A DNA stretch of 64,000 bases from JAIVJG01 sp964236735 (GCA_964236735.1 CAXSFM010000003.1:1-64000); one strand, 5' to 3'; positions 1 to 9,110 are shown, numbered from the stretch's first letter. The notes: generated by a model not told the origin, from the sequence alone. A program made the numbers and translations.

Positions 1-186
1 GCTGAGTTGTTGAAGCTGCTGCGAAAATACCCGCTTTAACTACTCTAGCCCCTAACCTAAATATAATACTGTTTGCCGGCTAGACACTTGCAAAATTCCT
101 TGAGATGCTTGCAAACTACTTGCTATCTATGTTAACACGCCTATCTGAATGATTTGCAGCCTCAGTTCAATTATAGGGAGCGACCT

Positions 187-900
187 ATGCCCGCCCTCTC
201 AATACCTCAGGATTCTTGTAGAAACCGGCTTCTCGCCGGGCTGCCCTCTGATGAATACTCGCACCTGCTGCCACACCTGGAGCCGGTCTCTCTTGATCTG
301 GGTGAAGTCATCTATCAATCCGGCGGACACATTGATTACATATATTTTCCCACAGACAGCATCGTCTCTCTGCTCTACACCATGGAGAACGGCATGAGCG
401 CCGAGATCGGCATCGTGGGTTACGAAGGAGCCGTCGGCATTGCCCTTTTTATGGGTGGACATACGATGCCCAATCGCGCGCTGGTGCAGAGCGCCGGAAC
501 TGCTCTCAGGATGAAGGCGCACTTTCTTCAGGATGAGTTCAAGCGAGGCGGCAAATTTCAAGACCAGTTACTGCGTTACACGCAGGCGTTTGTGACGCAG
601 ATTTCACAAACAGCCGTTTGCAATCGTCTTCACCCGGTGGAGTGGCAACTCTGTCGCTGGCTGCTGTTAAGCCACGACCGTTTGCGAACAGATGAATTGG
701 TGATGACGCACGAGATGATCGCCAACATGCTGGGCACACGTCGCGAAGGCGTCACCATCGCAGCCGGAAAGCTGCAAGACGCAGGACTGATTACTTACTA
801 TCGCGGTCACATCAAGATTACCAATCGCAAGGGACTGGAGGCGACCGTCTGTGAATGTTACCAAGTGGTTAAAGATGAGTTTGACCGTTTACTCACTTAA
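187..900 (+). CDS. Crp/Fnr family transcriptional regulator
   Basis: Predicted cytoplasmic DNA-binding regulator of 237 residues. The N-terminal two thirds looks like a cyclic-nucleotide-binding-type beta-roll (FPTDSIVSLLYTMENG, then EIGIVGYEGAVGI), followed by a dimer helix and a C-terminal winged helix (MTHEMIANMLGTRREGVT as the recognition region, then a KLQDAGLI wing). I see no FNR-type N-terminal cysteine cluster, so an iron-sulfur oxygen sensor is unlikely; the ligand is unknown. A longer frame opens at a TTG at 154, but ATG at 187 follows AGGGAG at 175-180 with 6 bases between, so I chose 187. It lies upstream of a sigma-54 activator on the same strand, with 280 bases between them, so co-transcription is not certain. 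Family assignment is firm; the regulon cannot be inferred. Confidence 0.9.
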   Translation: MPALSIPQDSCRNRLLAGLPSDEYSHLLPHLEPVSLDLGEVIYQSGGHIDYIYFPTDSIVSLLYTMENGMSAEIGIVGYEGAVGIALFMGGHTMPNRALVQSAGTALRMKAHFLQDEFKRGGKFQDQLLRYTQAFVTQISQTAVCNRLHPVEWQLCRWLLLSHDRLRTDELVMTHEMIANMLGTRREGVTIAAGKLQDAGLITYYRGHIKITNRKGLEATVCECYQVVKDEFDRLLT

Positions 901-1182
901 GCATATGCGCGATCACCCATGAGGAGAAAATCCTTTTGCTCGAGATGGCATAACATCTTCAGCCGCCGTTTCACGCCTCCGGTCGGCAGACAATATATCC
1001 GCCCCACGCAACAAAGTTTAGCGAGTCTCACTAGCTCATCAGGGGCAACGATGGCAGCCGGCTATGGGCGTCGGGCAGGGTCTTGGGGACACAAACGGAA
1101 GCAAAAATTATCGGGAATATTTTGAATGAGGTCGGGACTTTATACATGCCAACCGCATGTTCTGAACAGGGAGAAAGAGCAC

Positions 1183-2349
1183 ATGCTCCAGACTGCTACT
1201 CTCTTAAGAGAGACCACGCTAGCAACTGATTCTCAAGGTGTGTCGGTTGAGTTCGGGCAGCCAATAGTAGGAGGCGACTGCAAACCGATTTATGACAACG
1301 AACGGATAAATGACTCACAGCATGTTAATAACCACAGCGATGAACTCACTCGCGCCACCGGCCTGATTGCCACAGACACTAATTTGTTCGCCAACACTCT
1401 AGTCGGCCAGTCGCCGCAGATGCTGCACCTTTTCTCGCTCATTGAGCGGATCGCGCCGACCGATAGCTCGATATTGATTACGGGCGCGACCGGAACCGGC
1501 AAAGAGTTGGTCGCGCGTGCGATCCATCAGCAGAGTGCGCGGCGTGATGCGCCTTTTATTGACATCAATTGTTCGGCTATCCCCGACACACTTTTTGAAG
1601 CGGAACTCTTCGGACATCAACGCGGCTCGTTTACGGGCGCGCATGAAACGCGGCGCGGCTTGCTGGAAGAGGCGGCGGGCGGCACGCTCTTTCTCGATGA
1701 GGTGGACTCACTCAGCCTTTCCTCGCAGGCCAAGCTTTTGCGTGTGTTGCAGGAGCGGTGTTTGCGGCGCGTCGGGGGCCGCGAGAATATCCCGTTCGAC
1801 GTGCGTGTGATTTCCGCGTCCAGCCGCGACCTGAAACATAGCGTTGCCGAAAACACTTTTCGCGTTGACCTGTTTTTCCGGTTGCGTGTGATCCCGCTCT
1901 ACGTGCCCGAACTCCACGAACGCGGCGCAGCCGATGTCCATCTCCTGCTTAATCACTTCCTGTCGAAGTATGCACAGCCGCCCGGCGTGCGCCCGCGCAG
2001 GTTTTCCAGAGAATGCAGTGACCTGCTCGCCGCCTATCACTGGCCGGGCAACGTGCGCGAGTTGGAAAACGCCGTGCAGTACGCGCTCATCATCGGCGCT
2101 GAAGAAGAATTAACTTTGCGGGACTTACCGCCCAACATGCTCGATGCTGTGGGCGCGGAGCGCGCGTTGACCGATCAGGCGCTCGACCAGTGCAGGCGTG
2201 AGAAGTTGCCGCTGGCGGAAGCCGAACGGCTCTACATTCTCTTCATCCTCGAGAGTTCCGGTGGCAATCAAGTCAAAGCCGCCGCCACGCTCGGCATAGA
2301 TGCACGGACGCTCCGGCGCAAGCTGAAACTCTACAAGACACGATCATAA
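1183..2349 (+). CDS. sigma-54-dependent transcriptional activator (AAA+ and Fis-type HTH, no receiver domain)
   Basis: 388-residue enhancer-binding protein that would drive open-complex formation by sigma-54 RNA polymerase. Walker A GATGTGKE is at 101-108, the sigma-54 contact loop reads GSFTGA at 148-153 (usual form GAFTGA), Walker B GGTLFLDE is at 166-173, and a Fis-like helix-turn-helix occupies the last 30 residues (NQVKAAATLGIDARTLRRKL). The first 70 residues are not a response-regulator receiver, so the input signal is unknown. The frame is open from ATG 1126, but ATG 1183 has AGGGAG 9 bases upstream and I take that as the start. Target promoters are not identifiable here. Confidence 0.9.
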   Translation: MLQTATLLRETTLATDSQGVSVEFGQPIVGGDCKPIYDNERINDSQHVNNHSDELTRATGLIATDTNLFANTLVGQSPQMLHLFSLIERIAPTDSSILITGATGTGKELVARAIHQQSARRDAPFIDINCSAIPDTLFEAELFGHQRGSFTGAHETRRGLLEEAAGGTLFLDEVDSLSLSSQAKLLRVLQERCLRRVGGRENIPFDVRVISASSRDLKHSVAENTFRVDLFFRLRVIPLYVPELHERGAADVHLLLNHFLSKYAQPPGVRPRRFSRECSDLLAAYHWPGNVRELENAVQYALIIGAEEELTLRDLPPNMLDAVGAERALTDQALDQCRREKLPLAEAERLYILFILESSGGNQVKAAATLGIDARTLRRKLKLYKTRS

Positions 2350-2366
2350 ACTATGATTGTCCGCGC

Positions 2367-2691
2367 TTGAGTGCGGTCGAACTTTTCTCACGTTTCAGAG
2401 ATGCGTGCGCGACGTTTTTGTTGAATTTGCTCATCCTGCTTTTTCTCTTCGCCATAGCCTGTCAAAAGGGCGCAACTACACCCACTGATAATCCACAGTC
2501 GGCGATGGACTAGAGCAACTGTGGCATTGCTCGGCAAAGAAGACACCAACTTCAACGCAACCTGTCCGCTTGAAATAGATTGTTCTACAGGTGCTTACAC
2601 TCAACTACGATTAGCCATCAGTTGCCCCTCCGGCACATCCATCAGCCCCGCTACTACGCAATATTGTCCGGTGTCAACAAGCTTGCCCTAG
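2367..2691 (+). pseudogene. possible frameshifted small lipoprotein
   Basis: From TTG 2367 a 48-codon frame reads a hydrophobic stretch ending FAIAC, which resembles a lipoprotein signal and lipobox, followed by a polar QKGATTPTDN segment, and stops at TAG 2511. The +1 frame is open from 2458 to the stop at 2689-2691. From 2521 it encodes a four-cysteine segment (NATCPLEIDC, then AISCPSGTS, then TQYCPVSTS). One shift would join the two into a secreted cysteine-bearing lipoprotein of roughly 100 residues. No ribosome site is obvious and I recognise no family. It may equally be chance open frames in decayed DNA. Confidence 0.25.
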
Positions 2692-2964
2692 TCAATATTG
2701 CTGGAGACTGATGACGGAGCAGAAAGTAGCAGAGGCCGGGCGATACTTAAGTGTGGCAGGGACTTTGGTTCAACATGGTGAAGCCGGTAACGGCACAACG
2801 CCCGCGCCTGTCGGCATGAGAGTTGCCATGCTTTTATGCGTTAACTCTACAACTTGAAGAATGCGGGTAGCCTCTTTCGCTCTACCAAATGTGTTACGCA
2901 AATAAGATTCTTGCAGGACACTTGTCGTCCGACCCGACGCGGACAGCATGGAGCGGCTATTTGC
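2692..2964. other. intergenic stretch without a supported gene
   Basis: Between the possible lipoprotein remnant and the paired hairpins I see only a 48-codon frame (ATG 2711 to TGA 2857) with no recognisable motif and no ribosome site. With the preceding 340 bases this makes the longest apparently non-coding tract in the window. Confidence 0.5.
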
Positions 2965-2984
2965 GTTCGTTCGGTTGAACGAAC
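2965..2984. repeat. 8-bp stem hairpin with GGTT loop
   Basis: GTTCGTTC at 2965-2972 pairs perfectly with GAACGAAC at 2977-2984 across a 4-base loop. It ends six bases before a second, stronger hairpin. Confidence 0.5.
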
Positions 2985-2989
2985 ATTAA

Positions 2990-3024
2990 GCCCCGGCATC
3001 ATCGGTAAATGATGCCGGGGCTTT
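2990..3024 (+). terminator. strong GC-rich hairpin, terminator-like
   Basis: A 13-bp perfect stem (2990-3002 with 3009-3021) closes a 6-base loop CGGTAA and is followed by CTTTG, a short T tract. It lies about 125 bases upstream of the DUF4331 gene. It could insulate that cluster from upstream transcription or sit in its leader. Confidence 0.55.
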
Positions 3025-3148
3025 GCTGGCAACGCACTCTCCACCGCATCTCTGCACGGAAAATGTATCGCTCAGACCACGTACAGTTTAGCGCAACGGC
3101 AGCGGTGGCTCAAATTCCCAAGACCACAGACAGACAGGAGAGACACAC

Positions 3149-4972
3149 ATGAGCCGTAAAAAAGACATGCTCAACACACTGGCTTTGTTGCTGGTGACGA
3201 GCCTGCTTATCACAGCATATACAATCGCACCACCGTCTGCGAAAGCAGCCGACCACCGCGACTCAGGCTCGGTGGATGGCACGCCTGAAGGCGACCTGAC
3301 GGACGTGTTCGCCTATATTGACCCGGCCAATCAAAACAATGCCGTGTTGGTATTGCCCGTCAACCCATTTCTCAATCCGAGCGAGGCTCCGAGCGCCCGC
3401 TTCAGCGAAGAACTGCTCTATCAGATGAAGATAGACAACGGCGGCACGCCCGCCGAAGACCTGGTGGTTCAGATTGCCTTCCACGGCGGTCGCGGGCCGC
3501 AGAACTATGATGTCATTCTGGGCGTGCCGAGCGTCGTCGGGCCGCACGGTAACGTGCGCCTGACCACGGGCACAACCCTCTGCCACGGCAACAACGTGTT
3601 TCTCACCAGAGCGGCCAACACCGGATTAGAGCAGAATTACATCGTCCCGAACGGCCCCGGCAGCGGCACGGCCATACCCGGCGTCCAGTGTTTCGCGGGC
3701 ATCACGGACGATTCGTTCCAGACCGACGTAGGCCAGGCCGTCTTCCGCGTCGGACTCAATCCCGACAAGAACCTCAATGCTCCGAATCACACGCAAGATG
3801 TGTTTCGTGAAGGCGTCAGCACATCGTTCGGCCCGATACGCGGTCGTCCGTTGCGCGCCGATGGCACCAGCGGCGTTGACGGCTTTGGCGGATACGATCT
3901 GACTTCGATTGTCGTCTCTTTGCCGAAAGAGATGCTGCGGGGCGCCGGCATTAAGGGAGTCTCGTTGCTCAGTTCCACGCGGCCTGCGGCTAACCCTTCG
4001 TTGATCGGCGTGTGGGGCACGGTCAGCCGCCCGTCATCGGAGACTTTCGACGGGTTCACCACCACCACTTCGACAACCTATGAACAGTTCGAGCGGATGG
4101 GTCAGCAGTTAGCTAATACCGTTTACATCTTCTCGAAACCGACGCAGGGTTTCTCGGCGCTCACCCACGCGCAAGCGGGCGTGCCGATTCCGCCGGGCGG
4201 CACCAGCGCCTTGAGCGATTCGGAAATCAAGGACTTCTTCAACGCTTCCGGCCCCGAAACCGATGAGACGTTCTTCAACCGGTACGTGCCCGACTCGCTG
4301 ACGACGGTGAACACGACCGGCGATACCAGCCTGTTGGGCAACACCATCGCCGGGCGCGCAGCCGTCTTAACCGCCGCCGGTTTCACGACTCCTCCCTTCG
4401 GCACGCCGTTGGTCCTGCCGGAAGCTGGTTTGACGGGCAACCTTAATCGCGCGTTTCTCCGGCAACTGGTCTTCCCGGATTACATGCGTCTCAATCTCGA
4501 TCAGGCGACCGACGGTATCCGGCGCGGAGCAGCTACGCTGAACGACTCGTCGCCGACTCTTGCTATCGGCAAGTGGGGGCTGCAAAACGGTCGGCGTCCG
4601 GCGGACGACGTGACCGATCTTTACCTGCGGCTCAACCGAGAGCTTGACGACGTGAAATTCCCGTCCAACTTGAACCTCATCAACATCACCGGCTTAGTGC
4701 CCGGCAGCGGGCCGCAGGGCAGCCGCCACACTCTGCAATGTACGGAACTTGCCATCAGTCCTGTGCCGCAAATCCTGACGCCCTGCGAAGACGCGCGCAT
4801 CTTCGTCGTGCTTGAGGGATCGGACTTCATCGAGCAACTGCCGACTGACGTGAACAATCTGGCGAATCAGGTGAGCCAGCAACGGTTGCTGGAAAACGTC
4901 TTCCCGTATCTCGGTAAGGCGAACCCGGTTCCCGGCGAAGCGGGCACGAAGAACTTCCCGCAGCAACAGTAA
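3149..4972 (+). CDS. secreted DUF4331 family protein
   Basis: 607 residues with an N-terminal signal peptide (hydrophobic LALLLVTSLLITAY, cleavage probably after AKA near residue 33). The mature protein begins ADHRDSG and continues GDLTDVFAYIDP, the characteristic opening of DUF4331 proteins. The rest is one long domain with several FRVG/GRDV-like strands and no catalytic motif I recognise. ATG 3149 follows AGGAG with 8 bases between. It is first in a co-directional cluster with a TPR protein and a double NicO transporter, and a perfect palindrome separates it from the TPR gene. DUF4331 has no established biochemical role; the context suggests a periplasmic partner in metal uptake or handling, which is inference. 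Confidence 0.9.
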   Translation: MSRKKDMLNTLALLLVTSLLITAYTIAPPSAKAADHRDSGSVDGTPEGDLTDVFAYIDPANQNNAVLVLPVNPFLNPSEAPSARFSEELLYQMKIDNGGTPAEDLVVQIAFHGGRGPQNYDVILGVPSVVGPHGNVRLTTGTTLCHGNNVFLTRAANTGLEQNYIVPNGPGSGTAIPGVQCFAGITDDSFQTDVGQAVFRVGLNPDKNLNAPNHTQDVFREGVSTSFGPIRGRPLRADGTSGVDGFGGYDLTSIVVSLPKEMLRGAGIKGVSLLSSTRPAANPSLIGVWGTVSRPSSETFDGFTTTTSTTYEQFERMGQQLANTVYIFSKPTQGFSALTHAQAGVPIPPGGTSALSDSEIKDFFNASGPETDETFFNRYVPDSLTTVNTTGDTSLLGNTIAGRAAVLTAAGFTTPPFGTPLVLPEAGLTGNLNRAFLRQLVFPDYMRLNLDQATDGIRRGAATLNDSSPTLAIGKWGLQNGRRPADDVTDLYLRLNRELDDVKFPSNLNLINITGLVPGSGPQGSRHTLQCTELAISPVPQILTPCEDARIFVVLEGSDFIEQLPTDVNNLANQVSQQRLLENVFPYLGKANPVPGEAGTKNFPQQQ

Positions 4973-4990
4973 GTTAACCTTTAACCGGAG

Positions 4991-5022
4991 GGGGAAGGTT
5001 TCTCGCGCGAGAAACCTTCCCC
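4991..5022. terminator. 32-bp perfect palindrome between DUF4331 and TPR genes
   Basis: Positions 4991-5006 are the exact reverse complement of 5007-5022. In RNA this gives a 14-bp stem (GGGGAAGGTTTCTC with its complement) closed by GCGC. No long T run follows, so it may act as a processing or attenuation hairpin that lowers expression of downstream genes rather than as a classical terminator. Confidence 0.6.
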
Positions 5023-5047
5023 TTCACTCTCGCCGGAAAGAGACACC

Positions 5048-6223
5048 ATGAGCCGCAAACAGACTGTCTTGCTCAGTATCACACTTGTGACGCTGCTCGC
5101 CGGAGCCATCTATGTGGCGGCGGCGCGCAGACGTGCGGTCGCCGTGGAGAAGCCGCCTCCCACGCGCGAAGATCAGGCGGTAGCTTTCACCGGATCACGC
5201 ATCGCCGCGCAGCCTGAAGATTCCGAAGCCTACCGGATGTACGCCGCCGCGCTCGTCAAGCGTGCCGAAGCGACCGGCGACGCGGCTGACTACGACCGCG
5301 CATGGCAACAACTCGAACTCGCCGAAAAATATGATCCCGGCAGTCTCCGACTCATACAGGCGCGGGCTATGCTGTCCATCTCGCGCCATCATTTCGGGCA
5401 GGGTCAGACAATCGCCGAACAGGGTTTGAGCGTCCAGCCGGATAACGCAGACTTGTTGGGGCTGGCGGGCGACGGCGCGCTGGAATCGGGTAAGCTCGAT
5501 GCGGCTGACAAGTATTACCGCAAGCTCGTTGAAGTCGCGGCGCGGACGCCTTCGGCTTGGGCGCGGCTCTCTCATCTGGAGGAAGTGCGCGGCAATCTGG
5601 AAGAGGCCATCAAGCTGATGGAGAAGTCCATTAACGCCAGCTATCCGAAGCCTATCGCATTGAGTAGCTTTGCCTGGTCGCGCGCCATCATCGGCGAAAT
5701 GGAGGCCAAGCGCGCCAATCTCGACGAAGCGCGAAGGCAATACAAGTGGGGGCTGTTCAAATACGCGAATCATCCGCTCGCGCTTGAGTTTCTGGCCGAC
5801 CTCGATCAATGGCAGGGCAAGCTGGACGAAGCGGAAGCGGGCTACCGCACGCTGCTCGCGCTCAAGCCTGATCCGAAATATAAGACGAGCCTCGCCGACC
5901 TGCTTGAGCGGCGCGGGAAAAAGGAAGAGGCCGCGCGCCTACGCGATGAAGCCTACCGCTTTTATCAATGGTCTGTCGGGACGGGCAATGAAGGTTACCT
6001 GCGCCCGCTCGCGACGTTGGAGTATAAGGCGGGACACTATCAGGCGGCGGCGGAACTCGCGAAGCGCGATCTGGATTTACGTCCGACATTTGAGAGCCGC
6101 ACGCTCTACGCGAGCATTTTGCAAACGGCGAAAGATGCCGGGCAGACGCTTGCAGGTTTCGCTCCGCTCGCGCCCCGCGACGTTCCCGACGCGCCGGCGT
6201 CGCCCGTCATCTCCACCCGGTAA
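5048..6223 (+). CDS. TPR-repeat protein with N-terminal membrane anchor
   Basis: 391 residues. Residues 7-26 form one hydrophobic helix (signal anchor or uncleaved signal), then the chain is made of tetratricopeptide-like helix pairs from about residue 45 to 370 (for example AYRMYAAALVKRAEATGD, LGLAGDGALESGKLDAADKYYRKLVEV, LADLDQWQGKLDEAEAGYRTLLAL). TPR arrays bind partner proteins, so this is probably a periplasm-facing scaffold. It lies 75 bases after DUF4331 and 170 bases before the NicO transporter, all on the plus strand. ATG 5048 follows GGAAAGAGA. The specific partner is unknown. Confidence 0.85.
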   Translation: MSRKQTVLLSITLVTLLAGAIYVAAARRRAVAVEKPPPTREDQAVAFTGSRIAAQPEDSEAYRMYAAALVKRAEATGDAADYDRAWQQLELAEKYDPGSLRLIQARAMLSISRHHFGQGQTIAEQGLSVQPDNADLLGLAGDGALESGKLDAADKYYRKLVEVAARTPSAWARLSHLEEVRGNLEEAIKLMEKSINASYPKPIALSSFAWSRAIIGEMEAKRANLDEARRQYKWGLFKYANHPLALEFLADLDQWQGKLDEAEAGYRTLLALKPDPKYKTSLADLLERRGKKEEAARLRDEAYRFYQWSVGTGNEGYLRPLATLEYKAGHYQAAAELAKRDLDLRPTFESRTLYASILQTAKDAGQTLAGFAPLAPRDVPDAPASPVISTR

Positions 6224-6393
6224 AAATTAGAATTACTTCCGTTCGCTTCAGGTACGCCGGTGACGAAACGCAGGCGCGACAGTCACCGGCGCGGGAATAA
6301 ACAGACCCGCTTGAGGGACTATCAACGTAACGCTTCCGTAGCCATATCTTTATTCATCTTCATTAAGCGAGTCCCCCCGACAAAAGGAGTCTC

Positions 6394-8925
6394 ATGCTTC
6401 GCTCTCGTGTGGCTTTAATCCCTCGCTGTCGGATGGCGACGCTGCTTGTGACGTTGATCTTAAGCGTCGTTCTTGTCGGTTCGGCTCTCGCGCATCCGCT
6501 CGGCAATTTCACCATCAATCATTTCTCACGGATTGAGCTTGACGGCGACAGTATCCGCGTCAGATTCGTCGTTGACATGGCGGAGGTTTCCACGCTTCAG
6601 GAATTGCAGGAGGCGGACACGGACGGCGACGGCTCGCCCTCAAGCGCGGAACTGAATGCGTACCTTGCGCGAGTCGTCCCGCAGTACGCCGACCGGCTTC
6701 ATCTGACCATCAATGGCACGCGCATTCCGCTGCACGCAGTCGCGCAGAGAATCGCGACGACGCCCAGAGACGCCGGACTGCCGACGCTGCGTATCGAGTG
6801 CGATTTCGCCGGAGAGATAGCGAAGGGCACGGACATTAGTAGCGGTAGTAGCGGCGCGCGGCGGCTCCGCTTTGAGGACGCCAATCATCCCAATCGCATC
6901 GGGTGGCACGAGATCGTCGTCGTCCCTGCTGCCGGGACATCCGTCTATGACTCGTCCGCTTATTCCGATTCATTTACGAATGAACTCACAGCCTATCCCG
7001 AAGACTTGATGATCGCGCCGCTCGACGAGCGCAGCGCGGAACTATCATTCATCGCGGGCGACGCTCCCACCGGAGCTACCGCGCCGCCCGCGCGCCACAT
7101 CGCTTCGACGGTCAAGATGCGCCAGTGGAGCGGCGGCGTGGCTGAGAGCAATGCAGCCAACGGCTCCGCTCTGCAAGCGCGCGATGAAAACGGGCGTCCC
7201 GTTGACAAACAATCGCCCGACCGTCTCACAGCATTAATCAAAGTGCCGGAGTTGACGCCGCTCGTCGCGCTCTTCGGCTTGCTCGTCGCCGCCGGACTCG
7301 GCGCGCTGCACGCCTTTTCGCCGGGACACGGCAAGACGGTTGTCGGCGCGTATCTCGTCGGCTCGCGCGGGACGGCGAAGCACGCGGCGTTTCTCGGCCT
7401 GACCGTGACGATCACGCATACGCTCGGCGTCTTCGCGCTCGGCGTCGTGACGATCTTTGCCTCGCAGTACATCGTGCCCGAACGCCTCTTTCCCGTTCTC
7501 AGTTTCATCTCCGGCGCAATCGTCTTAGGCATCGGCCTCTCGCTCTTCGTCCATCGCCTGCGCGCTGCGTTCGGCCTTGCGCCCTCTCATAATCATCAGA
7601 GCCACGGCCACGACGACGGGCACGCGCACGACGAGCAAGACCATGTTCACAACTATGAGCATGAAAATGAACACGGGCACGTACATGCAGATGGCGCGCT
7701 CGTCCATTCGCACAACGGCGGAAGCGAGCACACGCATTTGCCGCCGGGCGCGGACGGCAGCCGCGTGACTTGGCGGAGCCTGCTTGCGCTCGGCATTTCC
7801 GGCGGGCTGCTGCCGTGTCCGTCCGCGCTGGTCGTGCTGCTGGCGGCAATCGCTGCCGGCAAAGTGGCCTACGGGTTGTTGCTCGTCGTTGCCTTCAGCG
7901 TCGGGCTGGCAGCGACACTGACCGGCATCGGCCTCGTGTTTGTCTATGCGGGACGCTGGGTGAAACGTCCGGCGGGAACCTTCGGAGACCGTCTCGTGCG
8001 CGTGCTGCCGGTGTTGAGCGCGTTAGTGATTGCGTGCGTCGGCGCGGCCATTTGTTATGAGGCTCTCGGCCAGAATGGATTTAATCTCTCGACGCTTCTC
8101 GGCACACTCGTCGCGAACGCACGCGCGAGTTTCGCGGGCGGCTCGCCGTCCTTCGTATCTACGAGCGCGTTCGCCGTGCTCGGACTCGGCCTCGTCTTCG
8201 GCCTCAAACACGCCACGGAAGTTGACCACGTCATCGCCGTTTCGACCATCGTGAGCGAGCATCGCAAGCTGTCTCGCGCGGCGCTGGTGGGTGGGTTGTG
8301 GGGCGTCGGCCACACGGCATCGCTGATGATCGTCGGCACGGTGGTGCTGTTGTTGCGCGTGGCAATCCCGGAGCGTGTGGCTAACTGGCTGGAGTTCGGC
8401 GTCGCCCTGATGATCATCGGGCTTGGAGTGAGCGCGTGCCTGCGCGCACTGCACAGACGCGCCGACATACACCTGCACAAACATCAGCACGGCGGCGACG
8501 ACGATGCGGCGCACGCGCACGTACATTTTCACGAGCCGGGCATGGAGCAGCACGACCAGCCACACTCAACACATTCGCACGCGCCGACTCATTCGCACGC
8601 TGTGACGCGCATTGGCTTCAAGCCTCTGCTCGTCGGCGCGATGCACGGCCTCGCCGGGTCGGCAGCGTTGACGCTGCTCGTCCTCACGCAAATCAACTCG
8701 ATAGCTGTCGGCCTCCTGTACCTGACGGTGTTCGGCGTCGGCTCGATCTTCGGAATGTTGTTGATGTCGGGTTTGGTCGGACTCCCCTTCGCCTTGAGCG
8801 CGCGCAGATTCAACGGCATTCATTACGGCTTGCAGGCGCTGGCCGGAGTCGTCAGCATCGCCTTCGGTTTCTGGTATGCCTACGAGACGGGCATTGCGAC
8901 GGGAATCCTGGCGACGATTTTATAG
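6394..8925 (+). CDS. double-domain NicO-family nickel/cobalt-type transporter
   Basis: 843-residue inner-membrane protein. A signal peptide ends at ALA33 and the mature chain starts HPLGNFTINHFSRIEL, as in the periplasmic domains fused to NicO proteins. Residues 75-86 (DTDGDGSPSSAE) match an EF-hand calcium loop. The first membrane half (about 285-560) contains LHAFSPGHGKTVVGAYLVG and GLLPCPSALVVLL, RcnA-like signatures, split by a histidine-rich loop. The second half (about 590-840) contains GLKHATEVDHVIAVSTIV, the histidine/aspartate motif of UreH/NixA-type permeases, with another histidine-rich loop. It therefore fuses two NicO-type units. AAGGAG at 6384-6389 fixes ATG 6394. Likely substrate is Ni2+ or Co2+, but direction (uptake or efflux) cannot be read from sequence. 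Confidence 0.85.
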   Translation: MLRSRVALIPRCRMATLLVTLILSVVLVGSALAHPLGNFTINHFSRIELDGDSIRVRFVVDMAEVSTLQELQEADTDGDGSPSSAELNAYLARVVPQYADRLHLTINGTRIPLHAVAQRIATTPRDAGLPTLRIECDFAGEIAKGTDISSGSSGARRLRFEDANHPNRIGWHEIVVVPAAGTSVYDSSAYSDSFTNELTAYPEDLMIAPLDERSAELSFIAGDAPTGATAPPARHIASTVKMRQWSGGVAESNAANGSALQARDENGRPVDKQSPDRLTALIKVPELTPLVALFGLLVAAGLGALHAFSPGHGKTVVGAYLVGSRGTAKHAAFLGLTVTITHTLGVFALGVVTIFASQYIVPERLFPVLSFISGAIVLGIGLSLFVHRLRAAFGLAPSHNHQSHGHDDGHAHDEQDHVHNYEHENEHGHVHADGALVHSHNGGSEHTHLPPGADGSRVTWRSLLALGISGGLLPCPSALVVLLAAIAAGKVAYGLLLVVAFSVGLAATLTGIGLVFVYAGRWVKRPAGTFGDRLVRVLPVLSALVIACVGAAICYEALGQNGFNLSTLLGTLVANARASFAGGSPSFVSTSAFAVLGLGLVFGLKHATEVDHVIAVSTIVSEHRKLSRAALVGGLWGVGHTASLMIVGTVVLLLRVAIPERVANWLEFGVALMIIGLGVSACLRALHRRADIHLHKHQHGGDDDAAHAHVHFHEPGMEQHDQPHSTHSHAPTHSHAVTRIGFKPLLVGAMHGLAGSAALTLLVLTQINSIAVGLLYLTVFGVGSIFGMLLMSGLVGLPFALSARRFNGIHYGLQALAGVVSIAFGFWYAYETGIATGILATIL

Positions 8926-9024
8926 ACGGACAAATCGCCGCCTGAGCGCAGAGAAAAACCGCCGCGCATGAATGTCGCGTGCGCGCCCGCGTTCAATTTT
9001 CGCGCGCTTCTTTGCCAGCCCCGT

Positions 9025-9060
9025 ATGCCGGACACACGCTCGAAGCATTGTGTCCGGCAT
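9025..9060. terminator. 12-bp perfect hairpin downstream of the NicO gene
   Basis: ATGCCGGACACA at 9025-9036 pairs with TGTGTCCGGCAT at 9049-9060 around a 12-base loop. It lies 100 bases after the transporter stop. There is no T tract, so it may be a 3-prime stabilising hairpin. Confidence 0.45.
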
Positions 9061-9110
9061 CAGGAATTTGACGACGCAGCCCGTCTCAGACACGCTTCCC
9101 GCCAGCCACA

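Noticed and set aside
1..153. Twin CTTGCAAA direct repeats upstream of the Crp/Fnr gene as an operator
   Set aside because: Two short copies in AT-rich DNA without dyad symmetry are too weak to call as a binding site.
919..1125. 68-codon frame between the Crp/Fnr and sigma-54 activator genes
   Set aside because: Very basic, no motif, no ribosome site; it runs straight into the ATG 1126 frame by chance.
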